Notes: generated by a model not told the origin, from the letters alone. Counted from the first letter of the stretch, positions 32,630 through 41,622 are shown. The stretch is 64,000 bases of DNA from Syntrophobacterales bacterium Delta_02 (GCA_001603955.1 LVAA01000035.1:39356-103355), one strand, 5' to 3'. Translations and numbers: made by a program.

Positions 32630-34086
32630 TCACCGTTACCTCCGAAATCAGGCGCCTTCTCAAAGAAAAAGACCGGGCGATCCGCTCCGGCGAGAGGACC
32701 ATGCGGGCCGTCATGGCAAACCTGCACAAGCAGGTCATGGGCGAGCTCAGCGGCGCGGCCCTCACATCCTGGGATAGCTACTACCTCAAGAAGCTCCTCG
32801 GCAACGTCGAGGACCTCATGGGCGCAACGCAGGGAAAGGCCCGGCGGGAGCTATCGGGTCTTCTCGATGACATGTGGGACCGGGGGGGCTCCCTCGTCGA
32901 TTCTACCTTAAGGGTTGCCGACCTGTCCGCCGGCTTCCGTATCGGACGGGCGTCCATCGACGCCCTGAAGGAGTATTCCAGTTCCTACCTGGAGAAACTC
33001 TTCGGCGATGCCTGGTACGGTATCAAGGGCGAGATCAACCTCGGGATTCTCGGTGCGCAAACACCCCAGCAGGTGGCGGCGGCGATCGGAAAGACGCTCC
33101 AGTCAGGGAGGTTCAAGAACTACGCGAACCGCGCCGAGACGATCACGCGCACCGAGATGGGCCGCATCTACTCCGAGGCTACTCAAATCCGTATGGCGGA
33201 GGCCGCGCAGCACGTGGAAGGCCTCGAGAAGCAGTGGGTCCACGCGGGACACCCGCGGCAGCCGCGACCGTCGCACGTCGCCGCCCACGGTCAGCACGTA
33301 CCGGTGGACAAACCGTTCATGGTGGGCGGCATTGCCATGATGTACCCCAGGGGTCCGGGGGTACCCGTGTCGGAGATCATCCGCTGCGGCTGCGACCACG
33401 TGCCGTACCATGCACGATGGGCCGAAGAGCCCGTCATTACACGCGGCGGCGACAGCACGGCCTTCCCAGGCATACGGAACAAGGCGATGTGCAGGTACGC
33501 CGAGGAATCGCTGGAGGCGGCCCCGGAGAAGGTCCGGCAGATCGTGAAGAGGTTCGGACCTGCCTGCAAGGTGCGGAAGAAGGCACGGCCTGGCTCATAT
33601 TATGACTTCCGCAAGAAGACCATCAGTATCAGCGCCGACTCCTTGAGAGATGGGAACGGGTTTGTTTTCCGCCACGAGTTCGGCCACTTCGTGGACATGG
33701 AAGGCGGCACACAGGTGAGCGCGGCCAGGGCCCTGTCGGTGAGGGGAGGTTTCAGCGATGCCCTCCGTCTCGAGAATCAGGGAATCCGGGGCAGCCAGGA
33801 GCGTCTCGAGCGGCTCAAGGCCGACATCAATTCAGTTGGGGGGAGATGGCGTACCGATCAGGCGGTGTCCGACCTTTTCGGCGCCGTGACAAACAACCTG
33901 GTTGTGGGCAAATACGGCCACTGGGGCGCCTACTATCGCGCGCGATCCGGCTGGGGGCACCAGATGCAGGCATTCGCAAATCTCTTCGAGATATATGCGA
34001 GGAATGACAAAACGGTAATCAGATACGTGAAGCAGGAATTGCCCGATCTGTGGGCCGCGTTCGAGGGGATTATCGATGGACTTTAG
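32626..34086 (+). CDS. MuF head-morphogenesis protein fused to C-terminal zincin domain
   Basis: 486 residues. The first 265 residues are a SPP1 gp7/Mu gpF minor head domain: a helical N-terminus, then TRTEMGRIYSEATQIRMAEA, an RPSHVAAHGQ motif and IIRCGCDHVPYH. The last 220 residues carry an intact HEFGH zinc site (FRHEFGHFVD, His350) in a metallopeptidase-like fold, a region not needed by a head protein. MuF proteins fused to C-terminal toxin domains are a known group, injected with phage DNA. Here the zincin may act in the host after injection or process the head; the first is favoured by a small antisense gene next to it. No cleavage site is evident. Confidence 0.82.
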   Translation: MITVTSEIRRLLKEKDRAIRSGERTMRAVMANLHKQVMGELSGAALTSWDSYYLKKLLGNVEDLMGATQGKARRELSGLLDDMWDRGGSLVDSTLRVADLSAGFRIGRASIDALKEYSSSYLEKLFGDAWYGIKGEINLGILGAQTPQQVAAAIGKTLQSGRFKNYANRAETITRTEMGRIYSEATQIRMAEAAQHVEGLEKQWVHAGHPRQPRPSHVAAHGQHVPVDKPFMVGGIAMMYPRGPGVPVSEIIRCGCDHVPYHARWAEEPVITRGGDSTAFPGIRNKAMCRYAEESLEAAPEKVRQIVKRFGPACKVRKKARPGSYYDFRKKTISISADSLRDGNGFVFRHEFGHFVDMEGGTQVSAARALSVRGGFSDALRLENQGIRGSQERLERLKADINSVGGRWRTDQAVSDLFGAVTNNLVVGKYGHWGAYYRARSGWGHQMQAFANLFEIYARNDKTVIRYVKQELPDLWAAFEGIIDGL

Positions 34087-34089
34087 AGA

Positions 34090-34293
34090 CTACACGACAA
34101 CATCGGCGGTGGGGATCTCCCACCCGTGCTTTGCGTACTCGATGGGCTTACCGGACTTGAGGGCCTTGCTCATGAGCGACTCGAGGCGGGTTGCGGTGAT
34201 ATCGGGGGCGCAGAAGGTATCGATCATACCGAACCTCTCCACATATTCCACAAACAGCTTGTCGTCGACCTTATTGATCTCGGCGGAAGTCAT
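34090..34293 (-). CDS. Small antisense-oriented protein, candidate immunity partner
   Basis: 67 residues (MTSAEINKVDDKLFVEYVER...), on the strand opposite all late genes and 3 bases from the end of the MuF-zincin gene. A promoter lies just upstream (34301-34329). Such an isolated gene would be made in the lysogen while the late operon is silent. No family is recognised and the RBS is weak, so the coding call is moderate. Its location beside a likely toxin domain suggests an immunity function. Confidence 0.55.
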   Translation of the reverse strand: MTSAEINKVDDKLFVEYVERFGMIDTFCAPDITATRLESLMSKALKSGKPIEYAKHGWEIPTADVVV

Positions 34294-34300
34294 AAAAGAT

Positions 34301-34329
34301 CATCTACACCATGTTTTTGGGTTTGTCAA
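34301..34329 (-). promoter_or_regulatory. Promoter of the antisense small gene
   Basis: Minus strand: TTGACA (34329 to 34324), 17-bp spacer, TAGATG (34306 to 34301). The -35 is perfect and the -10 is weak. It is a dedicated promoter facing away from the late operon. Confidence 0.5.
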
Positions 34330-34371
34330 GAATTGGATTACAAAGGAAATCAAATCAAAGGAGGGACGCTA

Positions 34372-34614
34372 ATGGCGAAGGTACAGCAAAAACACCTGGA
34401 AGGCCTGATCTTCAGGACGAACGAGGAGAGGGAGGTCCCCGACGCGGACGGGATGAAGCGGAAGAAATACCACCTTGTCGAGCGGCCGCTCACCGTCGAG
34501 GACGTGATCTCCCAGCAGGACAATGGCGAGAGCTTTCGCATCGTCACCGCGGACGGCCGCAAGTACGACGTGCCGAAGACGCCGGCGAAGGGAGGGAAGG
34601 ACGATGCCGAGTAA
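34372..34614 (+). CDS. Small hypothetical head-region protein
   Basis: 80 residues from ATG 34372 (RBS GGAGGGACG). It is charged throughout, with LVERPLTVEDVISQQDNGES and VTADGRKYDVPKTP, and is probably a small beta-rich protein. It ends inside the protease-capsid gene start (11-base overlap). Role unknown; head assembly by position. Confidence 0.6.
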   Translation: MAKVQQKHLEGLIFRTNEEREVPDADGMKRKKYHLVERPLTVEDVISQQDNGESFRIVTADGRKYDVPKTPAKGGKDDAE

Positions 34615-36982
34615 GCGCGTGCTCACGCGGCTCCTGTGCGCGGGGGACGGCGGCGGTGACGCGCTGACAGGCGCCATGAGCTTCGCCGAGATCCGCCGGG
34701 CCCTCTGTGACGCGTTCACGGCGGCCTTCCCCGGATCCCGGGGCGATATCGTCGACGTCTACGCGGACCATTGCATCATCTCCGACGGTACGGGGGTGCT
34801 CTTCGAGGTCCCCTATACGATCGACGACAGCGGCAGGGTCGCGACGGGCGACATGACGAAGGTCCGCAAGCGCGTCGACTACGTGGCGATCCAGTCGGCG
34901 TCGCACCTCACCGCGGCGGCCGACGAGACGGTATCACCCGACTACGGGTACCGTTGGCGCGTGCAGATCGTCGACGCGGGACCGGACCGGCAGAACATCG
35001 CGAACTATGGCCTCGACGTCCTTAAGGCGGCGGCGCCCGCATACGAAGGGGCGCGTGTCTTCGCCCTCTCCCAGGGACAGCACGACAACCCGGCGAACCC
35101 CTACGGCAAATCCGTGCGGGACCTGGTGGGTTGGCTCTCCGATGTCGCGCCCAACGCGACGGGGCTCGAGGGCACATTCAATATCCTGAGGTCCGCCTCG
35201 TGGCTCAGGGACATGATCACCGACGCTTGGCAAAGGGGCAAGAGGGACATCGTGGGTCTCTCCCATGACGTCATGGCGAAGACGACGGCGTCGCGCTCCG
35301 GCGGTCCGAGGCAGGTGGAGAAGATCGTCCGTGTGGACAGCGTCGACGTGGTGTACGACCCCATAGCGGGCGGCAAATTACTACGCATGGCCGCAGCCTT
35401 TACGGCAGGCCAGGAGGAGGCAGAGATGCTTGAAAAACTGTTGGCTGCCTTGAAGGCGCAGAGGCCCGACCTCTATGCGACCATCGAGGCGAAGGTGAAT
35501 GACAAGACGGTGACGGAGGACGAGGTGGCCGCGCTCCTGGCGTCGGCGATCGTCCCCGCCCAGGCGGGGCCCGATGTGGCGGCCCTCGTGAGCGCCGCGG
35601 TGAAGAAGGCCATGGATGACGCGGGTACCACCGCCGGGCAGGACGCCCTGAAGGAGGCGAAGCTCCTCTCCGCCGGGCTCACACTCAAGGACGAGCTCAG
35701 GGAATCGGGGCTCCCGGAGATCTCCCAGGCGAAGCTCCGCAAACAGTTCGAGGGGCGCATCTTCGAGGTGGAGGCCCTTCGCGCCGCCATAACGGAAGAG
35801 AAGGAGTATCTCGACCGGCTGGCGGGCTCCGGTATTGTCACCGGATCGGGCCAGGTAAGGGTCGGCAACGAGGAGCCCGAGAAGATCCAGGCCGCCTTCG
35901 ACAAGCTCCTCGGTGTCACCGTGGACGACAAGTTCAGGGACGTGCCCGCGCTCAACTCGATCCGCGCGGCATACACCAGGATCACCGGCGACGAGACGGT
36001 CTCGGGATCCATTAAACGGGATGCCCTGAAACTCGGAGAAGGGCTCATGGAGATGATGCGGCTGCCGGCCGCCTACGCGTCGACGTCCTTCTCCTTCCTT
36101 CTCGGCACGTCAATGTACCGCAGGCTCGTCCAGGACTACAGGGCCCTCGACTTCAACGAGGATATCCTCATCAGCTTCGTCCGCGGCGCCACGGACTTCA
36201 AGACCCTCGAATCGATCCGCGTCGGGTACTTCGGGGATCTGCCGGACATCACGCCCGAGACCGTGGACTATCCGGAGCTCGACGTGACCACCGACGAGGA
36301 GGTGACCTTCGCGATCAATCAGAAGGGCGGCATCGTCACTATCACCCGCAAGGTGATCAAGAACGACGACCTGAGGTTCATCACCCGGGTCCCGCAGCGC
36401 ATCGCCCGGGCGGCGCGGCGCACCAAGGCAAAACGGTGCTGGAACAAGATCATCAACAACGCGACCTACAAGGCGGACTCCCTGGCGCTCTTCCACGCCA
36501 CCCACGGGAACCTCGGGTCGACGGCTCTCACCGCCGATGCGTCCGGCATCGCTGCCCTGACGGCGCGGCTCAACGCCATGTACGGCCAGAAGGAGAAGGA
36601 CTCCGACGAGATACTCGCCCTCGAGGCCCTGCACCTGTGGGTACCCCGGGCGCTCCTCGAAGTGGCGAAGGTCTTAAACAGCGCCTGGCCGGGCTCGGCA
36701 ACCCCCAACCCCCATGCGGGACGCTTCGGCGTGAACCACGAGAGGATCGTGGTGAACAAGCTGACGGCGGACACGAACGACTGGGGTCTTGTGGCGGACA
36801 AGGCGGACGTCGAATTGATGGAGATCGCCTACATGGACGGCCAGCAGGAACCGGAGCTCTTCGTGGCGGACAATCCCCTCGTCGGCCAGATGTTCGTCGC
36901 CGACAAGATCCAGTACAAGGTACGGCACGAGTACGAGGTGGAGATCGACGACTACCGGGGATTCGACAAGAGCGTGATATAG
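34604..36982 (+). CDS. Prohead protease / major capsid protein fusion
   Basis: 792 residues from ATG 34604 (RBS GGGAGGGAAGG). The N-terminal 270 residues are protease-like, the middle (about 290-420) is a helical scaffold-like region rich in Ala/Glu, and the C-terminal 370 residues are the Mu gpT-type HK97-fold capsid (FSFLLGTSMYRRLVQDYRA, ITRKVIKNDDLRFITRVPQR, MYGQKEKDSDEI). In coliphage Mu protease/scaffold and capsid are separate genes. Here they form one polyprotein that the protease must process. The order protease-scaffold-capsid matches the usual gene order, which argues for a true fusion. Confidence 0.85.
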   Translation: MPSKRVLTRLLCAGDGGGDALTGAMSFAEIRRALCDAFTAAFPGSRGDIVDVYADHCIISDGTGVLFEVPYTIDDSGRVATGDMTKVRKRVDYVAIQSASHLTAAADETVSPDYGYRWRVQIVDAGPDRQNIANYGLDVLKAAAPAYEGARVFALSQGQHDNPANPYGKSVRDLVGWLSDVAPNATGLEGTFNILRSASWLRDMITDAWQRGKRDIVGLSHDVMAKTTASRSGGPRQVEKIVRVDSVDVVYDPIAGGKLLRMAAAFTAGQEEAEMLEKLLAALKAQRPDLYATIEAKVNDKTVTEDEVAALLASAIVPAQAGPDVAALVSAAVKKAMDDAGTTAGQDALKEAKLLSAGLTLKDELRESGLPEISQAKLRKQFEGRIFEVEALRAAITEEKEYLDRLAGSGIVTGSGQVRVGNEEPEKIQAAFDKLLGVTVDDKFRDVPALNSIRAAYTRITGDETVSGSIKRDALKLGEGLMEMMRLPAAYASTSFSFLLGTSMYRRLVQDYRALDFNEDILISFVRGATDFKTLESIRVGYFGDLPDITPETVDYPELDVTTDEEVTFAINQKGGIVTITRKVIKNDDLRFITRVPQRIARAARRTKAKRCWNKIINNATYKADSLALFHATHGNLGSTALTADASGIAALTARLNAMYGQKEKDSDEILALEALHLWVPRALLEVAKVLNSAWPGSATPNPHAGRFGVNHERIVVNKLTADTNDWGLVADKADVELMEIAYMDGQQEPELFVADNPLVGQMFVADKIQYKVRHEYEVEIDDYRGFDKSVI

Positions 36983-36998
36983 ACGCCTGAAGACAAAG

Positions 36999-37034
36999 CG
37001 GGGCCCGCGACCTTGAAAGCGGTCCGGGCCCCCT
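36999..37034 (+). terminator. GC-rich hairpin after capsid gene
   Basis: GGGGCCCGCGACC (37000-37012) pairs with GGTCCGGGCCCC (37021-37032), with one bulged base and a loop of 8. It lies 17 bases after the capsid stop inside the late operon and may attenuate transcription or stabilise the upstream mRNA. Confidence 0.5.
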
Positions 37035-37058
37035 GCAGCCTGAAAGGAGGCACAGGAT

Positions 37059-37430
37059 ATGGAAACAACAAACCCCTCTCCCGCAAGCCCCGGATACATG
37101 GTGCTTCCCGTCGCGATACCGGGCCAGCGCACGGCATCCGTCACGGGCGTCGTGAAGTTTAAACTCCCCTGGCCCTGCAAGCTCATCGCCGCAGGTGCCA
37201 CCGCCCGCGCGTCGGGCGGGACCACTCCCACCCTCGCGGTGGACGTCAAGCGCGGCGGCACGAGCATCCTCAGTTCGCCCATGAGCATAACGGCGGGACA
37301 GATAACGGACGGCATGGTAAGCGATCCCGCTCCGGCGGATGAATCGGAGATAACCATCGATCTTGCGGTGGGTGGCGAGACACCTACCTGGGACGATATC
37401 ACGGTGCTCTTGGCACTGAAAAGACTATAA
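37059..37430 (+). CDS. Head decoration-like protein
   Basis: 123 residues with RBS AAAGGAGG. It has a beta-rich sequence with Gly/Thr turns (GATARASGGTTPTLAVDVKR). Position directly after the capsid suggests a decoration or head-fibre-like protein. No sequence family is recognised. Confidence 0.55.
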   Translation: METTNPSPASPGYMVLPVAIPGQRTASVTGVVKFKLPWPCKLIAAGATARASGGTTPTLAVDVKRGGTSILSSPMSITAGQITDGMVSDPAPADESEITIDLAVGGETPTWDDITVLLALKRL

Positions 37431-37472
37431 GGAGGCGCATGCGGGGAGCGTAACGGCTCCCCGCGGGAACCC
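37431..37472 (+). promoter_or_regulatory. Mini-leader ORF and hairpin before neck gene
   Basis: A strong AAGGAGG feeds a 4-codon ORF (ATG 37439: M-R-G-A-stop). Its codons lie in the left arm of a perfect 9-bp hairpin (37441-37449 with 37456-37464). The following gene at 37473 has only a poor RBS of its own. The arrangement may set the rate of the next gene. Confidence 0.4.
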
Positions 37473-38201
37473 ATGAGCACCCTCGCGGACATACGGACAA
37501 AGGTACTCGCTGTAGTGAAGGACGATTCGGGAAAGCTCGAACTGCTCGCCGACGCCACGCGATTGAGTGACGGCGTCCTTGTGAGCCCCGATGATTACGA
37601 CCGGGCGATCGCCGAGGCCATAGGCCGTTACTCCCGGCACCGGCCGGCGGAGGCGGTGGAGGATATCCCGGGAAACGGCACCCATGACGTGGATCTGCCC
37701 GGGGGATGGATCGACGAGTTCTCGACGGTCAGGAGCGTCGAATACCCCGTGGGACATGTGCCCGCCAGCCTCATCGAGAACGATGAGTACGGGATCTATC
37801 AGACACCCGCGGGAGGGGTGCTGCGCCTTGTCGTCGTGACACCGGGGGCGTCGGAGACGGTGCGGCTCACGTACACGGTCATGCGGACCCACAGCACGGT
37901 CCCCGCGGGTGACGTAGACGCGGTCTGTAACCTCGCCGCATCCCTCTGCCTGGAGTGGCTGGCGAACATCTTCACACAGACCGGGGACTCCACGATCGCA
38001 GCCGACGCCGTGAACTACCGCAGCAAGGGAGCTGAGTTCGCAAGCAGGGCGAGGCGCCTCATGCAGCTCTACAAGGAGCACATGGGGCTCAAGGATGACG
38101 ACACGACCCGTCCCGCCGCCGCGATCGCCGACTCGGCGCAAAACTACCCGGGAGGCTCGGAGCGCCTCACCCATCCCGAGTGGGCCCGGCGAAGGAGATG
38201 A
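37473..38201 (+). CDS. Head-tail connector-type protein
   Basis: 242 residues. MSTLADIRTKVLAVVKDD, then the central GWIDEFSTVRSVEYPVG and DVDAVCNLAASLCLEWLANI, are features of helical neck/connector adaptors. A C-terminal tail of about 25 disordered residues follows. By position after the head genes and before gp10-type genes it is the connector. Exact family is uncertain. Confidence 0.6.
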   Translation: MSTLADIRTKVLAVVKDDSGKLELLADATRLSDGVLVSPDDYDRAIAEAIGRYSRHRPAEAVEDIPGNGTHDVDLPGGWIDEFSTVRSVEYPVGHVPASLIENDEYGIYQTPAGGVLRLVVVTPGASETVRLTYTVMRTHSTVPAGDVDAVCNLAASLCLEWLANIFTQTGDSTIAADAVNYRSKGAEFASRARRLMQLYKEHMGLKDDDTTRPAAAIADSAQNYPGGSERLTHPEWARRRR

Positions 38202-38223
38202 AGAAAATGAACGGGGTTAGGCC

Positions 38224-38727
38224 ATGGATATGACGGCAACGGTGACAATAAAGGGAAACCTCTTCGCCGGCAAGGCGCCGAGGATTGTGGAGAGACACCT
38301 CCAGGCGGCGATGCACGAGGCCGTCGCCTTCCTGGAGCGCGCCGTCAAGGAGATCACCCCCAGGGGCGTCCTTGGCGCCGAGGGTGGACTTCTCTCGACG
38401 ATCCAGGGGGAGGTCATGGGAAAGGGCGCGCCGCTTATCAAGGGCATAGTGGGCACGGGAAGCAAGTACGGCGAGGTTGTGGAGAAGGGTCGCACGCCCG
38501 GCAGGGCGATGCCGCCGAAGGGCGTCCTCGTCAGGTGGCTCGCCTGGAAGATGGGTATCGACGACACGACGGCCGCCCGGATCGAATTCGTAGTGCGCCG
38601 CAAGATTGCCCGCAAGGGATTCGAGGGGGCGCACATGTTCGAGAAGGCCTTCACCGAGAACTTCTCCCACATTCAAGGCATCTTTGAAAGAATGGGATTC
38701 TCGATCGCACGGGAGATGGATACGTGA
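38224..38727 (+). CDS. HK97 gp10-like head-tail completion protein
   Basis: 167 residues. It carries the pattern of tail-completion/stopper proteins: AAMHEAVAFLERAVKEITPR, GSKYGEVVEKGRTPGRAMPP and GAHMFEKAFTENF near the end, with a helical N-terminus and beta core. The next gene overlaps by 4 bases. It seals the head-tail joint. Confidence 0.7.
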   Translation: MDMTATVTIKGNLFAGKAPRIVERHLQAAMHEAVAFLERAVKEITPRGVLGAEGGLLSTIQGEVMGKGAPLIKGIVGTGSKYGEVVEKGRTPGRAMPPKGVLVRWLAWKMGIDDTTAARIEFVVRRKIARKGFEGAHMFEKAFTENFSHIQGIFERMGFSIAREMDT

Positions 38728-39278
38728 GCGACGCAAGCTTGAGGGCACAGATCAAGACACTGATGGAGGAGGTGCCAGGCGCGGGCGTCATCCACGACTA
38801 CGAGCGCTGGACCGCCGACCAGTCGGCCTTTCTCACCATGTTCAGGGACGAGGCGACGAAAAAGATCATGGGCTGGGAGATCACCCGGGATGCTGTGCCC
38901 CGCGTCGAACGCCTCGGCGCGAAATACAAGATCACCCACAGCTACCGGATAAAGGGCTACTACGGCCTGAAGGACGCCGACGAATCTGAGAAGTCCTTCG
39001 GACCCATCATCGACGCGATTATCCTGAAGTTCATCACCACGCAGATACCCGGCTCGTCGCTGCACACCCTGCCGAAGGTCGAGGCCATTGGGGCAAGGCA
39101 GTTCGGGAACGTGCTTTGCCATCATGCGGAGATATCCATCGAGGTTCCCGAGATGGTTTCTCCGACGAGCGAAGAGGCTCAGTACGACCTGCTGAGCGTC
39201 GGGCTCAACTACTACCTCAAACCCGGTGATGACATCGCCGACGCAGAGGACGTCGTAGAGTTTGGAACTGAGACATGA
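38724..39278 (+). CDS. Tail-terminator-like protein
   Basis: 184 residues from GTG 38724. A mixed alpha-beta protein with HSYRIKGYYGLKDADESEKS and NVLCHHAEISIEVPEMV, in the place of a tail terminator between the gp10-like gene and the sheath. Function is assigned by location only. Confidence 0.55.
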   Translation: MSDASLRAQIKTLMEEVPGAGVIHDYERWTADQSAFLTMFRDEATKKIMGWEITRDAVPRVERLGAKYKITHSYRIKGYYGLKDADESEKSFGPIIDAIILKFITTQIPGSSLHTLPKVEAIGARQFGNVLCHHAEISIEVPEMVSPTSEEAQYDLLSVGLNYYLKPGDDIADAEDVVEFGTET

Positions 39279-39291
39279 AAAGGAGGCTATC

Positions 39292-39483
39292 ATGGCAGTC
39301 TTGAAAGTGACCGCAGCGCCCGGCACGCGCTGCCCCTTGGAAGGCCGGCCGCGGGAATACATCAACGACAGCGCGGCCGTGGAGGTACCCGAGACCGCAT
39401 ACTACCGGAGGCTCATCGCCGACGGGTCCCTCGTCAAGGCCACCCCGGGAAACAAAAAGGAGGTAAAGACCGATGGCAAGTGA
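39292..39483 (+). CDS. DUF2635 family protein
   Basis: 63 residues from ATG 39292 (RBS AAGGAGGC). It contains KVTAAPGTRCPLEGRPREYI and VEVPETAYYRRLIADGSL, the DUF2635 pattern of small proteins encoded just before the sheath in Mu-like phages. It overlaps the sheath gene by 11 bases. Confidence 0.8.
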   Translation: MAVLKVTAAPGTRCPLEGRPREYINDSAAVEVPETAYYRRLIADGSLVKATPGNKKEVKTDGK

Positions 39484-40912
39484 GAACATATCCTTCGACA
39501 ACATACCGAGCAGTATTCGCAAGCCCGGCAAGTACTTCGAGTTCAACACGAAGCTCGCCGTGCGGACACTGCCCAACAACAAGCAGCGCATGCTCATCGT
39601 CGGCCAGAGGACATCGGCCGGCACCGTCGCGGAGAAGATCCCGACCCGCATCTTCTCCGATAAGGAGGCGGAGGTCTGCTTCGGCGCGGGCTCGATGTGC
39701 CACCTCATGGCACGGGCCGCCATCACGGCCAATCCCTACCTGGACCTCACCGTCATCGCCCTTGATGACGCGAGTGCCGGACAGCCCGCGGTGGGAACCG
39801 TGACGTTCGGCGCATCCGCGTCGGGCAGCGGCGTGCTGACCCTCTACGTGGGAAAAAAGAAGGTGGAGATCGCCATCGCCACCTCGACGGCCGCGGCCGC
39901 GGTAGCCGCAGCTCTCGAGGCGGAGCTCGACAAGCACCCTGACCTGCCCGTGACGGCGAGTGTTGACGGGGCGGTCGTCACCCTGACGGCAAAGAACAAG
40001 GGCCTGTGCGGCAACGACATACATCTCAGCTACGTCCTCACGAACGTATCGACCCTGACGGTCTCCATCGCCGCCATGGCAAGCGGGGCCACCAGTCCGA
40101 CCCTGGCTGATGCGCTTGTGGTGGTCTTCGGGGAGAAGTACGACATCATCGTCACGCCCTACAACAACCAGACGGACCTCACGACGCTCAAGACCCATCT
40201 CGACTCGGTGAGCGGTCCCATGGAACAGCGCCCGGGCGTCGGGGTCTACGGCATGAACGCGGCCCTGTCGACGGTAACGACGCTCACCGGCCAGGTGAAC
40301 TCGGGGAGGATCCTCTGCGCCTACCACCGGTATACGGCGGCCACCCTCGTACAGAGCATGCCCTATGAGATTGCGGCCGCCTTCGGTGCCGTCATGGCCT
40401 GGGAGGAGGATCCAGCGCGGCCGCTCAACACCCTCGCGCTCACTGGCATCACGCCCGCCAACATCGCGGACCGCCTGTCACGGACAGAGCAGGAGACGCT
40501 TCTCTATAACGGTGCCTCGCCCATCGAGGTGGGCCCGGGCGAGACGGTCCAGATCGTGAGAGCCATCAGTACCTATCTCCAGGACGCCCAGGGAATTGAC
40601 GATGTGTCGCTCCTCGACATCACGACGATCCGCACCCTCGACTATGTCCGCAAGGCGGTGAGGGAGAGGATCTCGCTGCGCTTTCCCCGGGAGAAGCTCT
40701 CGAGCAAGACGCCGCCCAAGGTCCGCTCCGAGATCCTCGACGTGCTCCTCAAGCTCCAGGAGCTCGAGATCGTCGAGGAGGTGGAAGCGAACAAGGACGG
40801 GCTCATCGTAGAGAGAGACCTGCAGGACGTGAACCGTTTGGACGCGCGGATCCCCGCGGATGTTGTCAACGGGCTCCACGTGTTCGCCGGCAGGATCGAC
40901 CTGCTCTTGTAG
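39473..40912 (+). CDS. Tail sheath protein (Mu gpL-like)
   Basis: 479 residues. NISFDNIPSSIRKPGKYFEF is the typical N-terminus, followed by NKQRMLIVGQR, LCAYHRYTAATLVQSMPYEI and the C-terminal sheath fold (VQIVRAISTYLQDAQGIDD, LDITTIRTLDYVRKAVRERI). It forms the contractile sheath, so the phage is a myovirus. Confidence 0.9.
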   Translation: MASENISFDNIPSSIRKPGKYFEFNTKLAVRTLPNNKQRMLIVGQRTSAGTVAEKIPTRIFSDKEAEVCFGAGSMCHLMARAAITANPYLDLTVIALDDASAGQPAVGTVTFGASASGSGVLTLYVGKKKVEIAIATSTAAAAVAAALEAELDKHPDLPVTASVDGAVVTLTAKNKGLCGNDIHLSYVLTNVSTLTVSIAAMASGATSPTLADALVVVFGEKYDIIVTPYNNQTDLTTLKTHLDSVSGPMEQRPGVGVYGMNAALSTVTTLTGQVNSGRILCAYHRYTAATLVQSMPYEIAAAFGAVMAWEEDPARPLNTLALTGITPANIADRLSRTEQETLLYNGASPIEVGPGETVQIVRAISTYLQDAQGIDDVSLLDITTIRTLDYVRKAVRERISLRFPREKLSSKTPPKVRSEILDVLLKLQELEIVEEVEANKDGLIVERDLQDVNRLDARIPADVVNGLHVFAGRIDLLL

Positions 40913-40930
40913 GAGAAAAGGAGGACAACC

Positions 40931-41290
40931 ATGGCAGACGAATATGTCGAATTGGTAACACTGGAGGTCAATGGCACGGAGATTACCGACTTCAACAAGG
41001 TGTCGGAGAGCGAGATCGAGATCCGTCGGCCTGTCAATCTCATGAACAAGACGGGCTTCACGAAGACCACGTCCCGCTATGGAGTCAAGGTGGAGTACGT
41101 GATCCCGAAGAGCCAGACGCCCTTCAACTTCGAGGAAGTGGAGAACGGGACACTCACGATCGACAGGGGCAACGGCAAGCGGATCACCTACAGCGGCGTC
41201 TTCACGACGAAGATCGGTGAAGCCTCCTACGGTGAGAAGGAAGCCAGTCAGACCATCGAACTCGGCGCCGACAAGAGAACGGAGACGTGA
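40931..41290 (+). CDS. Tail tube protein
   Basis: 119 residues. It is beta-rich with EYVELVTLEVNGTEITDFNK and GVFTTKIGEASYGEKEAS, in the usual place after the sheath. RBS AAAGGAGG. It forms the inner tube of the contractile tail. Confidence 0.8.
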   Translation: MADEYVELVTLEVNGTEITDFNKVSESEIEIRRPVNLMNKTGFTKTTSRYGVKVEYVIPKSQTPFNFEEVENGTLTIDRGNGKRITYSGVFTTKIGEASYGEKEASQTIELGADKRTET

Positions 41291-41622
41291 CCATGATAAA
41301 GGAAAAGCGCACGCTCCCCATCGGCATCGAACACAACGGCAAGGTCCACCGCGACCTCGAGATCGAGGCGCGCCGGGTTGCCCACATGCTGGACGCGCTG
41401 GAAGAGGAGAAAGCCCGGGAGAACATCCGGTACCGGGAGATCTGCATGTACGCCTGCCAGGTCGTGAAGCTCGGGGATATCCCGAAGGAAGAGATAACGG
41501 GAGAGCTTCTCCTGTCCATGTTCCCCCAGGACTTCGAGGTGCTGACGGAGGCAGCGGATACGGCCCAGACACGGGCCGAGACGTTTCAAAGGGGCAACGG
41601 AGAAACGCAAGGAGATCAATGA
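41287..41622 (+). CDS. Tail assembly chaperone, short product (Mu gp41-like)
   Basis: 111 residues from GTG 41287 (ATG 41293 also possible). TLPIGIEHNGKVHRDLEIEA and YREICMYACQVVKLGDIPKE are typical of Mu gp41-type chaperones (tail-tube adapter). It stops at 41622 in frame 1, but the next open segment in another frame continues the same gene product after a frameshift, as in most phages of this type. Confidence 0.8.
   Translation: MTMIKEKRTLPIGIEHNGKVHRDLEIEARRVAHMLDALEEEKARENIRYREICMYACQVVKLGDIPKEEITGELLLSMFPQDFEVLTEAADTAQTRAETFQRGNGETQGDQ

Noticed and set aside
34076..34372. 98-residue + strand ORF after the MuF gene
   Set aside because: Opposite strand of the promoter-bearing 67-residue gene; no RBS and it crosses the next gene's RBS.
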